A stretch of 64,000 nt of DNA from Mycoplasmopsis caviae. GTDB taxonomy: Bacteria > Bacillota_I > Bacilli_A > Mycoplasmatales > Metamycoplasmataceae. The notes beneath the pieces were generated by a model. It saw only the letters and a list, made by a program, of their open reading frames with translations, was not told the DNA's origin and did no database searches. The first letter of the stretch is position 1. Each line of letters starts with the position of its first letter. The position numbers and the translations under genes were made by a program. Of this stretch, positions 32,692 through 43,913 are shown piece by piece. Where the stretch lies: assembly GCF_024498215.1 (NCBI RefSeq), contig NZ_CP101806.1:496001-560000 (forward strand), read 5' to 3'.

Positions 32692-35600
32692 TTATTCACT
32701 AACTGGTTCATACTTAGTTAATTTGGTTACTTTTTCTTCTGTAAAGAAGTCAGTAAATTTATGACGTTCTAAGTTGTGTTCTAGATATGGATACTCATCG
32801 TTAACGAGGTTTCCATATGTTCTTTTGTATTCAGTGATAGTATTAAATCTTCATCAATCGAAGTGCTTAGTATTAAATTTATAACCAAAATCATCATTAA
32901 AACTTAATTTGTTGTAAAATGCCACAAATATATTTTGTTTTCCCCTAAAAATATCAAAGTATTCACTTTGAAGAAGTTTTATTTGAAATGCACCTGATGT
33001 TGAAATAACATGAGTTGAATCATGTGACACATTTATATTATGTTTCATAAATAAATCATTTATGTCAAATCTCAACATATCAAATTCAGTAGTATTTCCT
33101 TCTCTTGCTTGTGAAAAATGACCTTCAGGCATATCTGTGTAGTATCTAAAATGATGTATGTCATAATCATAAGTTTTATAATATCTATTGTGAATATCTC
33201 GATCGATAGATATTGGAAGAACCTTTGACATACCAGCATTATATCACTTACCTAATGGTGATCCCACGTTTCATACAATGTTTTCTGGCTTATCTCTATC
33301 AGGTAAGTATAACGATTTATTGTCAATTGATTGGAATGAACTTAATATTGAAAGAATACTTGTGTATGTCAATTTAGCAAGAGAATTTACTAGTTTTGTG
33401 AAAATTTCATCATATTCAGTTTTTTCAATAAGTTTATTTTTGTCTTTTAATTGACTAATTACTTTGTGTGTTAATTTGTTTTCATAATTCAATAAGTCAA
33501 AAAATGTGTCGAGAATATATGGAGCACTCTCTTCTTTTATTTTAACAAGAGCAGAACTTACATCATCACCTATCACATGATTTGTAATTGAATTATTTCA
33601 TTTTGCATAAATTCAATTATTAGCTTTAACAGTATAATATCTCTTATCAGTACTATCAGATTTATTTGTTTCAGTATAACTAACTTCTGATTCGTTATTT
33701 GGTTCTAGAAATTCATTATTAAAATTTTTCCCATTTAAGTCAATACCATAAAACGGCTGATCAAATCCATAACGCTTATATAAATCACTAGCTTTATCTG
33801 ATTTAGGTTTTAGACCAGGTTGACTCTCGTACTTTTTAGCATCTTCCATGGCTTTGGTTTTGTTTGCATATTCATTTTGGCCATTTCTAAGTATATTTAC
33901 TGAATCAAAGATAAATTTTTTATTACTTTCATCATATTTGTATTTTGGAGATTGAAAATTGTAAATTGTGTTGTAACCAAACTGATCAACTAAAATTTTG
34001 TAAAGATTCTTAACAAAATTTACACGTAACGATTTTTCAGATTTAACAAATTCATTGAATTTATTCTTTTGCGGTAATTGATTTCAATTAATCGATCCTT
34101 GATCTAGTACACCATATATCTCATTTATTGATGCTTCAATTATGCCATGTTGGTGTTCAATAAATTGACTAACAGCATCTTTAAGATATGCAATGTCATT
34201 GTGTGAATATTTAGTTAGTTCAGGTTCTAGTAATTTCTTTACTTCTTCATATTTGTCATATTCTTTAAATACTTCAACTCATGATTTAGCATATTTTTCT
34301 TTAAGATTCTTTGCATTATTTTCAATTTTTGAACTAAATTGTTCTTTGTTACATACATCTAAATAATCAGTTTTTGCTAGAGCAATAATTTTATCCTTTG
34401 CTTCAATATTCTTTTTGTTGTTTGCATGTCCACTTTCAACAATAGATTTAAGAGCATTGATATTTTTAACAACCGTGTCTAAAAATGATTTGTAACTTTC
34501 TTTAACATCTTCTAATGATTTAACCGAATTATTAATTTCCTCAATTAAGGTAAATATCGAAGTAAAGGAACTTCTCACTGTTTCAAGATTGTTTTCAACT
34601 CATTGCTCCGATTTTTTTGCTTGAACTTCTGCGTTCTTTGTTTCAACTAATGTCTTAACACCTTTAACATCTTCAAGTTGTTCAAATGGTTTGTATCCAT
34701 CAATTCCACTATAACTAAATTCATATGCAGTAGGAAATTTATCACTATCAGTGATATTTGAATTAAGTGCACTCTTGAGTGCTTCAAAATTATTAGTATC
34801 AATTGATACTAATTGACTAACTGATTGAACATTAGCAAGAAATTCATCAACTTGCTTGTTATTGGCATTAATTAATGATTCTAGATCTTTACTTAGTGCA
34901 TCATTAATTAAATTTTCTCTTTCGGAAATTTTCGAGTATGAAAAGTTTAAAAAATTAAATCCATTCAATTTAGATTTCTTAGATGAATATGCTGTCTTAA
35001 ATGCATTAAGACGATTCTTACCATATGTATAATTGCTTAATGATTTATCTTTAAGAAGATTAATAGTCTCTTTTGATTTTAAGAAAGAATCAATTAATGT
35101 ATCTCTTTGGTTGATGTATTCTTGTGCTTTAATAGTTGAAAAGTCAATGTTTGAACTCTTAGAAAAGTTAACTAGTTCATCTCATTGTGTTTTGAGTCCA
35201 ATTAGTTCGAGAAACGAAGTAATGTCTCCACCAAATTCATTAACTTTTGATTTAAGAGATGAGTTTATAAATGAATTTAACTCGACAATCTGTTCTTTTT
35301 CTTTTAAAATAAGTGCATTTGATTTAAAAATTAGTTGGCCAACTTTTTCAAGATTTCATAGCGAAGAATTTGTTGATATTGACTTAATTTCTTCAACATT
35401 GCGATAAAGTTCTCCATACGAGTCACTTTTATCACTTATATCAAGCATATTAGATTGATTAAACGCATTTTTAGATTCTAATTTTGTTTTTAGGGAACTA
35501 ATTAGATTTGTAACATAACTTAAAATTTCGTCATTAAAGTTAGCAATGTCGCTATTTGCTTTTGATAATTCGCTAATAATTTCACTTCTTTTGACATCTT

Positions 35601-36503
35601 CATTAGAAATAAGTTTACCATCTTTATCAAAATATCTTGCTAAGATGTCCTTAACTCCATCATATTTTGCTATTGATAAATTAGTATTGTCTTTCAATAA
35701 GTCAATATCTTTGTTATTTAATATTTTTTCACTGATTGAATTGTTTGGATTTGATTTTGATTTAATAAATTTACCCAATACACTTTCTCACAATTTTTTG
35801 TCTTCACTAAATAATTTAATACCAGCAAAAATGAAATCAGCTGTTAACTCTTGCTTTTTGTCTTTGATTGGTAGTTTAGTTTTTTGTTCTTTATATTCAT
35901 TAATTTTTACTTGCAAATTACTAAACTTAGATTCTTTTGCACTAATTGAGTCAATTAGTAAATTGTTTGAGTCTTTAAGTGAAATTAATTCATTGGCATT
36001 TTCAACTACTTTATCAAAGTAATTAATAAGTCAATTACTTTCTGAAAGCAAAGCATTTGTTTGTTGTTCAGCATCAACTAGTGTTTCACTAAAGAAAAGT
36101 TGCTCTTCACGGTTTGCTAATTTTCTTAAAAATGATTTATTGCCCGGGTGGTGACCAACACTGAATTTTGCATATTTGTCAATTTTTTCTTGAAGTTGTT
36201 TTTGAAGATCATTGTTTGTAGAAATTTGGTCATTATATCTAGATAATAATTTTTCGAGATCTTCCTTAATTGGATCATAACCAGGCTGATCAACGACTTT
36301 CTCGATAATATCATCATGTATTTTTTTAAGTTTCTTACTATTAATCTCAAAGTCTTTTTTAGTGTCTTCATTCACTCATTGACTTTAACATAATTAGATT
36401 TATCAACTGATACACCGGCAATTGCACCAATTGATATTACACCAACTATCCCGCAACCAATACCAGCCGATATCCCAACGAGTTTCTTGTTTTTCTTTGT
36501 CAT
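32692..36503 (-). pseudogene. Cassette A first gene (A2): giant coiled-coil surface protein, one frameshift
   Basis: Start MTKKNKKLVGISAGIGCGIV (glycine-zipper anchor) with AAGGA 5-9 bases upstream. Nearly identical to C2 (55172-58963) at the 5' end and similar throughout. It lacks one base near 36360 (CACTAAAAAAG here against CACTTAAAAAAG in C2), which shifts the frame at about residue 48. After that, 1227 codons are open to the stop, including SVGHHPGNKSFLR and the C-terminal KHFDWWRFNTITEYKR block. With that base it would be about 1270 aa. The lesion could be a phase-off state, decay or a base-call error. Confidence 0.75.
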
Positions 36504-36565
36504 ATATTCCTTTATTTTTCTATATCAATATTTCTAATTTTTGAGTAATGTGGATATGTTTATTG

Positions 36566-36585
36566 GACATTAGGAAAATAATGTC
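36566..36585 (+). other. Putative recombinase core site S1
   Basis: GACATTAGGAAAATAATGTC: arms GACATTA and TAATGTC around spacer GGAAAA. It lies 62 bp before the A2 start. Identical cores occur at 38016-38035 (inverted) and 59027-59046 (same orientation). The 7-6-7 layout with a polar spacer is what tyrosine recombinases use. Confidence 0.75.
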
Positions 36586-36755
36586 ATAAAAAACGTTTCA
36601 TTTTCTAAGTGCATCTATGTTGTTAAATTGCTTAATTTAAAGAAAAATAAATGACTTGTACATGGAAGAAATTAAGACAACTGTAATAATAAGTAGCCTT
36701 TATATATTGAAATTGCATATATAATAAAAAGGTTGAAAATATAAGGAGATGACAT
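36586..36755 (+). promoter_or_regulatory. Promoter and leader of the recombinase gene
   Basis: The region between S1 and the recombinase contains TATAAT near 36718-36723 (within CATATATAATAAAAAGG) and AAGGAG 9-14 bases before the ATG. In the other direction it must also hold any promoter reading through S1 into A2; I see no strong one. Confidence 0.45.
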
Positions 36756-37757
36756 ATGAATAATAATTTTGATTACATTCAACTATATTTAAGAAACATA
36801 TACAATATGGTACAAAGAGACCAAAGAAGCATAGAAACATACAAACAGTATAAGAAATATTTAACTGTTTTTAAAAAATGAGAAGATATTAACGAATTAA
36901 TTTCATTAATGAATAAAGAATTACAAAATCGTCAAATATCTAATAATTCTAAACTTACTAAAAGAAATATTTTTAAAGCATTTTTAAGTTGGTATACAAA
37001 AATGAATAATTTTTATATGGATTATAACAGTGAACTTGTATATATTCGTGAGGAAAAAGGTAGACGTCAAGCTATACCAGAGAAGATGTTAGAAATATTA
37101 ATAGACGAACTAAAAAGTTATAAAAATGCTAAATTTAGTGTCCTTTTTAGACTTTTTCTTTCGACAGGCATGAGGGTTGGTGAGTTTAAAATATTTGTTA
37201 AGAATGCTCACAAATTGGAAAGTGAGAACTGAAGTTTCATTATACAAACACTAAAAAATAATAAACCTAGATACATCAGAGTACCTTCAAAATACGATAT
37301 GCCACTAGTTGGGGATCTTAGGCGAGATTTAATGAAATATTTAGAAAATCTTAATTTGACTACAAAATCAATTAAGAATATGTTTTGTGAATTTAGTAAA
37401 TATATTAAACAAAAATATCCTAATTTTAAACACCAAATATCGGCTCATATTCTAAGGCATAACTTCGCAACAAAAGCTTTTTATAATCTTGGAAGTAATG
37501 ATTTAGTTGCAAAACTTTTAGGTCATACAAATTCAACAATTACTCAAAAAACATACATTGACTACGATAAAAATATAATGGACCAACTTGCAATTGCAGC
37601 GGTTCAGGATCGTAAGACATATGTGTCAATTGTTGAACTTAAAGCAATAAATAAATCTCTGGGAGATAAAATTGTAGAACTAGAAAAAGACAACAAAGCA
37701 TTAAGAGAAGAAATTGAAAAATTGAAAAATGAAAAAAATTATTGTGCAAGAAAATAA
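36756..37757 (+). CDS. Tyrosine site-specific recombinase (Xer/integrase family)
   Basis: 333 aa, start ATG with AAGGAGATGACAT upstream. The N-terminal 110 residues resemble a SAM-like core-binding domain (IETYKQYKKYLTVFKKWEDI, KRNIFKAFLSWYTKM). The catalytic domain has the expected residues: Arg 140 in STGMRVGEF, His 231 and Arg 234 in SAHILRHNFATKAF, His 257 in LLGHTNSTITQ, and Tyr 267 in QKTYIDYD. A C-terminal coiled coil (IVELEKDNKALREEIEKL) is an unusual addition. It sits between two inverted copies of the core site, like Xer1 next to vpma in M. agalactiae, so it likely inverts the cassettes around it. Confidence 0.9.
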
Positions 37758-38102
37758 GCAAATCTTATTTAAATAGTATTTTAACAATTTACTAAATTAA
37801 CTATAAAACAGTTGTTTTAGATAAAATAGAAAATTTGACAATTATTTTTTAATTTAATTTTATTTGATAAAAAATTTGTCTTTATATTAATATCTGTAAT
37901 ATAAATATATTTGTATTATAATTTATATGTATTTATTACGAAAGATTAATGGAGTTTATTTAATGCATAAATTACCAAAATGCATATAAATCAGGTATTT
38001 TGTGACATAATAAGAGACATTATTTTCCTAATGTCCCAAAAATATATTTGATTGTTAAAGAATATATACTTCATTTTTGAAATAAATAGAAAAGGAGTCT
38101 TT
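37758..38102 (+). promoter_or_regulatory. Intergenic region upstream of cassette B, with S2
   Basis: Very AT-rich, 345 bp. It contains TATAAT at 37917-37922 about 95 bp upstream of S2, the core site S2, a TATACT at 38065-38070 between S2 and the gene, and AAAGGAG 6 bases before the B3 ATG. If the promoter is the 37917 box, inversion at S2 would hand it to another cassette. Promoter calls are weak. Confidence 0.4.
38016..38035 (-). other. Putative recombinase core site S2 (inverted)
   Basis: Reverse complement of S1 and S3: GACATTATTTTCCTAATGTC on the plus strand. It lies 67 bp before the B3 start. Because its spacer runs opposite to those of S1 and S3, exchange with either would invert the DNA between. 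Confidence 0.75.
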
Positions 38103-39336
38103 ATGACTAGAAAGAACAAGAAAATTATTGAGATTACTGCTGGTATAGCTAGCGGAATAGTTGGGACAATATCAATAGGTACAATCGCTGGTGCATCAGT
38201 AGACCATTCTAACTATAAAAAAATCAAGCAGGAATTTGATAAAAAAATTGACAATTTCACTAAGTTCAATAAAAAACTTAAACAAAACCATGATGACTTA
38301 GTAAATATTATTAAGGATGAGCCACTAGAAGATGAAGTTAAGGCTCAACTTAATATGATTCTTGATTCTTACAATAAACAAATGCAATTAAACAAAGAAC
38401 TAAGCGATGAATTAATTAATATCCAAAAAAGCCAAGACAAATACAAGGTTGGTCATCACTTTGGAAACAATTCATTTCTTAGAGCAAAAAGAATCTCAAA
38501 CAATATAAATTTATTAAAGAAAGAATACCTGAAGCTTGTTGTTGAAACAGAAACAATATTAAACGTTAGTCAAGTTGAGCATTTGCAAAAAATATTTGAC
38601 ACAACCGAAAAGTTAGTAATGAACTATACAACCTAAGAGAAAGTGACAATTTTCTCATAAAATCCATAGAGAATAAAGATGTCAAATTTGATGAACTTAA
38701 ATCGGCGGTTAATGAATACAAAACACAAAAAGAGAGAGATGAGTTTAAAAATGAGAAGAAACTAACAAAGGATTTCATCTTAACTGGTTTGAAACTACTT
38801 AGTGAAGATTATAAAATTTGAGATGAAGGCGTGCTTGCTAAATTAAACGAAGATAAAACCACAAATTCAATTAGCAAAAGTTTGATTAATAACAAAGATG
38901 TTGAAGTGTTGCAAACTATCAGTGGTTTGGATATTTCAAAGTTTCAACAGGCAAAAACATACTGACAAAATATTTTACTAGTGAAGGAAAAATAATTAAG
39001 TACAAACCTTCTTTGTCGCGAAGTCATATTCTTAATGATCTAAAAATTGCAAATGACACTATTAGCGAATATAATAAGGATATAGTTAAATATAGTACAA
39101 ATTTAATTACTTCATTAAAGAAAAAATAGATACTTCAAGAATCTTGGAACAAACGACTTTGCTTGATTACAGCAGTGAAAAGAATAATTATGATAAATTG
39201 TATTCGGCAAAAGACGAAATTGTTACACATTCATCAGATGGTAACCTTTGAGAACTTGAAAAAGTTGGCAATATTATTCATAAATCAATTGATTTAATCA
39301 ATAAAGAGAAGAATCAAACAAACTTCACTTATGACT
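38103..39336 (+). pseudogene. Cassette B first gene (B3), 5' part, cut by IS1634-type element
   Basis: Start MTRKNKKIIEITAGIASGIV (signal anchor) then YKVGHHFGNNSFLRAK. The frame first closes at 38636 because a C is missing at AAGTTAG(C)TAATGAAC. Further single-base differences from the right-hand copy occur at 38487, 38536, 38955 and 39126, mostly in A-runs. The gene is interrupted at 39337, and its interior reappears after the element. It is one of the six paralogues. Confidence 0.75.
38217..39336 (+). repeat. Left copy of a 1120-bp direct repeat flanking the IS1634-type element
   Basis: From AAAAAAATCAAGCAGG to CTTCACTTATGACT; repeated at 41339-42458. The two copies differ by about eight single-base indels that cancel in length, and almost no substitutions. 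The repeat begins and ends exactly at the element's terminal repeats, so it is the target duplication. Confidence 0.85.
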
Positions 39337-41338
39337 CTTAACTTTGACATTTTTTTCGTAATTTTTTACCAATTTACCTATAAATAAGCAAGATAAAAAA
39401 ATTTTCACTTTTTTAAAAATGTGTTACCATTATAATACCATTTATGGTATAATTTATATATGTTTGTTAAAATTTCAAAGATAAATGGCATTGAATATGT
39501 CAAAATAGCCCGTAGTGTTAGGGATAAGGAAACAAAAAAGGTTAAACAAGTTATTGTTAAAAGACTTGGTAAACTTGAAGATTTACTAAAAGAAGATCCA
39601 AACTACATTCAAAATCTAAAAAAATATTATTCAGAACTCTCAAAACAAGAAAGTCAAAGAAAAATTGAACTAGCAAAATTTGGTGAAATATTTATGAATT
39701 TTATTGAGGAAGATTCAGATGAGATTAACTATACAGAATTAACAAGAGTTAAGCGTTTTGATGAACTAGAAAATGAAAATCTTTTCGACATAGAGAAGAT
39801 TAAAGAGCAATTTAGTAATTCATCAACCGAATTTGAATTTTTCAATTATGGTAATCTAGTTTACAAAATAATTTATGAAAAATTAAAACTAGATAAACTA
39901 ATGAATTCAATAAAATCAACAACTCAAATTAAATATGATTTCAATAATATTGTTCAAAATCTTACCTATATGAGAATCCTAAATCCTTGTTCAAAATTAA
40001 GAACTTATAATGAATATGAAAATCATTTTTTGCAAAATGATGATACATTAAAATCTCATTATCGTTCACTTGAAATATTAGGTAAAAAAAGACTCGATAT
40101 TATCAAGCATATAAACAATGTTTTAAACAAGATAACAAATAGAAAAATAAATAGAGCATTTTACGATGTTACAACTGTATATTTTGAAAGTTTTACCGCT
40201 GATGACTTAAGGTTGCATGGTTTTTCAAAAGACCAAAAAGTTAACGAAGTTCAGGTTGTCTTAGGTCTAATGACAGATGCTAATGGATTACCAATAAGCT
40301 ATAAATTATTTCCTGGAAATACAAGTGATTTTAAGACTTTTGTGCCTTTTATACAGGAAGTTAAGGAAAATTTAGGTATTGAAGATATTACAATAGTTGC
40401 AGACAGAGGATTAAATTCAGGTCCAAATTTACTTGAAATAATTAACTCAGGTTACAAATTTATAATGGCTCAAAAAATTGGAGATGCCAAGAATAAAGTT
40501 AATGGAATTCTAGACCTTGAAACATATGAAAAAATGGGCGAAGAATTCTTTATGAAAGATGAAAAAATGGTTAAATTTGTGCCTGATAATGACAAGATTA
40601 AACAAGAAATTCCAGGGAAATTAGTATTAACTTATTCAGAAAAAAGAGCAAAAAAAGACAGATATGACAGAGAAAGATTAGTTGAAAAAGCGAAAAAATT
40701 AATCAAGAATAGCCAGTCAATTGCAAGGTCTGAATTGCAAAAAGGTGGCAAGAAATATCTTGATTATGATGTTAATAAGATTACACTAAAAGAACAAAAA
40801 ATTGAAGATGATGCAAAATGAGATGGCTTTTATGGTATATTCACAAACAACTTTGAGATGACAAATGAAGAGGTTTTGTATACTTACAGAAAACTTTGAC
40901 AAATTGAAGAATCGTTCAGAATATTAAAGACAACATTTGAAGTTAGACCGATTTATCTTTGAAAGAAAGAAAGTATTGAAGGACATTTTGCGTTGTGTTA
41001 TTTGGCATTAGCAATTCATAGATTATTAGAATTCTCACTTGAGTCAGTTATACATCCTTTTAAGTTTACTACAGACAATATTGTTAGAGCATTAAGGAAA
41101 CTTTGACTAGTTGTTTTTAAAGATGCAAATAGTTCAAATAAGTACTTTTTAAGGTTAAAAGAACCGATTATTTATAAGTGTTTAAGGCAAGTTTTAGGTA
41201 TAAAAAGAATTCCAAAATGAGGAAACACAAAAGAACTTAAACTATGGTAACACAAAATTGATAGATTAAAAATTTACTAATACAGCTATTTTATAGGTGT
41301 ATTAGTAAATTTTTTTGATAGAAAATGTCAAAGTTAAG
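39337..41338 (+). mobile_element. IS1634-family insertion sequence, intact
   Basis: 2002 bp with perfect 17-bp terminal repeats CTTAACTTTGACATTTT and its complement. One intact transposase gene. It is flanked by 1120-bp direct repeats. IS1634 of M. mycoides is known for unusually long, variable target duplications (hundreds of bp), and this fits that behaviour at an even greater length. Confidence 0.92.
39460..41250 (+). CDS. IS1634-family transposase
   Basis: 596 aa, unbroken with TGA as Trp. Catalytic Asp in FYDVTTVYFESF, conserved VQVVLGLMTDANGLPISYKL and FPGNTSDFKTFVPF, second Asp in IVADRGLNSGPNLL, and Glu in YRKLWQIEESFRILKTTF. The C-terminus EGHFALCYLALAIHRLLEFSL is typical of the IS4-superfamily IS1634 group. 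The start MFVKISKINGIEYV follows ATAATTTATAT with no ribosome binding site, so it may be leaderless. Intact frame and perfect ends suggest it is, or recently was, active. Confidence 0.92.
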
Positions 41339-42458
41339 AAAAAAATCAAGCAGGAATTTGATAAAAAAATTGACAATTTCACTAAGTTCAATAAAAACTT
41401 AAACAAAACCATGATGACTTAGTAAATATTATTAAGGATGAGCCACTAGAAGATGAAGTTAAGGCTCAACTTAATATGATTCTTGATTCTTACAATAAAC
41501 AAATGCAATTAAACAAAGAACTAAGCGATGAATTAATTAATATCCAAAAAGCCAAGACAAATACAAGGTTGGTCATCACTTTGGAAACAATTCATTTCTT
41601 AGAGCAAAAAAGAATCTCAAACAATATAAATTTATTAAAGAAAGAATACCTGAAGCTGTTGTTGAAACAGAAACAATATTAAACGTTAGTCAAGTTGAGC
41701 ATTTGCAAAAAATATTTGACACAACCGAAAAGTTAGCTAATGAACTATACAACCTAAGAGAAAGTGACAATTTTCTCATAAAATCCATAGAGAATAAAGA
41801 TGTCAAATTTGATGAACTTAAATCGGCGGTTAATGAATACAAAACACAAAAAGAGAGAGATGAGTTTAAAAATGAGAAGAAACTAACAAAGGATTTCATC
41901 TTAACTGGTTTGAAACTACTTAGTGAAGATTATAAAATTTGAGATGAAGGCGTGCTTGCTAAATTAAACGAAGATAAAACCACAAATTCAATTAGCAAAA
42001 GTTTGATTAATAACAAAGATGTTGAAGTGTTGCAAACTATCAGTGGTTTGGATATTTCAAAGTTTCAACAGGCAAAAAACATACTGACAAAATATTTTAC
42101 TAGTGAAGGAAAAATAATTAAGTACAAACCTTCTTTGTCGCGAAGTCATATTCTTAATGATCTAAAAATTGCAAATGACACTATTAGCGAATATAATAAG
42201 GATATAGTTAAATATAGTACAAATTTAATTACTTCATTAAAGAAAAAAATAGATACTTCAAGAATCTTGGAACAAACGACTTTGCTTGATTACAGCAGTG
42301 AAAAGAATAATTATGATAAATTGTATTCGGCAAAAGACGAAATTGTTACACATTCATCAGATGGTAACCTTTGAGAACTTGAAAAAGTTGGCAATATTAT
42401 TCATAAATCAATTGATTTAATCAATAAAGAGAAGAATCAAACAGCTTCACTTATGACT
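41339..42458 (+). repeat. Right copy of the 1120-bp direct repeat
   Basis: Matches 38217-39336. It carries its own single-base losses in A-runs (near 41395 and 41548), but has the intact versions at places where the left copy is broken (for example GCAAAAAAG and GAAGCTGTT), so a composite of both copies would read through. Confidence 0.85.
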
Positions 42459-43765
42459 TTTATTGATAACTCACTCAAGTTAAAAATGAAGAACTTTAAT
42501 GGAAACATAGATGAGCTAATTGAAAAAATAAAATTTCAAACTGAATGGAGTGAAATTAAAGAACTTGTTAATAAAAGTAACGAAGATTTAACAAATGTAA
42601 AATCACTAGAATATATTTCTAAAAGAAATGAAATTATTAACTCATTCGTTTCAATTAAACAACATATTAATAAATTAAAGGATGAAGCAGTTAAATTTTG
42701 AAAGTATGGTAAACAAAGGCTTGGCGCTTTTAAAACATCATACGAAAATATTAAAAATGAATTAGATGTTTTTAATATATTTGACTTTTCTTATTCAACA
42801 ATTAGTGATCAATTGAATGAAAATAAGACATTATTAACCAAAAACGTAGATAAAACATTCGAAACAACAAGCGATTTACTTGAATTTTTAAATTCATTAA
42901 TGCATGCAAAAGAACTTGAAAATGTTGATTTAAAAAACTTTAATAGTGTCAAAAGTGCAATTGCGACAAATATTAATATTAAATTGCCATTAGCAATTAA
43001 AATTGACGAAAAAAATAATGTTAGATTTAAACAATTGTCAGAATTAAGTGATGTAAGTTCCATCATTCAAACAATAAATTTAAAAAACAATGTAATAAAT
43101 GAACTAAATTTAGCTGAATGAAACAACATGAATGTTGATGAAGTTAAAAAAATATATACTCAAATGTTTAACAATATTCTGGAAATCAACCTTGAAATAC
43201 CTAAAATTGTATCAATAAAGAGCAAATATTTAAAATATGTGGATGAAGCTACCAATATAATAAATACCTATAATCAATCAATTTGAGATAAAAAGAGTAT
43301 AGAAACAATTCGTGAATATTTATCTAAAACTGAAGTTGAAAAAAAAGTCGAACATTGAAGAAACATAATATCTTCAACTATTAAAAACACTTTATCAATA
43401 TTCCAAATATGAATGAAGTCTCCTTAAAAATAAATAATAACAATTTGAATAAGATTCAAATATTTGTTGATTATTGAATTAAAGAGTTGTTCGACTATTA
43501 TTATTGATATGAAGGTAATAAAGATGAAACTGATAAGTATCTACTTTTAATTAAAGAAAGAAAACCTGAAATTTATAGCACAATGAAAAATGTTGTAGAT
43601 ACTTCTCGAAAAAATTATCAAACTGATATTGAAAAAGCATTTGACATAATTGAAAAAATGGATCTTGAATTAACAAATAAGTTAATTTCTCCTCATAATT
43701 TTAAAAATATATCTTTAACCGAAGAAGCACTTTACGAAATATTACGACATGAACTCAATAAATAA
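41339..43765 (+). pseudogene. Cassette B first gene (B3), 3' part
   Basis: Begins with the duplicated segment, then unique sequence. After the early A-run losses the frame is open from about 41560 to about 43425 (for example LQKIFDTTEKLANELYNLR, LEKVGNIIHKSIDLINKEK, TFIDNSLKLKMKNFNG). It shifts near 43402 (SIF to PNMNEVSLKI) and continues to LRHELNK at 43765. The protein would lack the C-terminal block with KHFDWWRF found in A2 and C2, so the gene is probably truncated as well as interrupted. Confidence 0.7.
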
Positions 43766-43913
43766 ATTTGAATGAAATAACTGAAAAATTAAACCAAGGA
43801 AATTTATTGTTCTTAATGCAAAAAAGAATCATCTTGAGTAGAATTGCTCTCAAGAATTAACCTTAATTAATTATCGAAATTACCAAAAATAACAAGAAAA
43901 GAGATAAATAATA

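Noticed and set aside
42809-43066. Minus-strand frames inside B3 and B4
   Set aside because: Antisense shadows of the coiled-coil regions, rich in Leu, Phe and Ser as expected.
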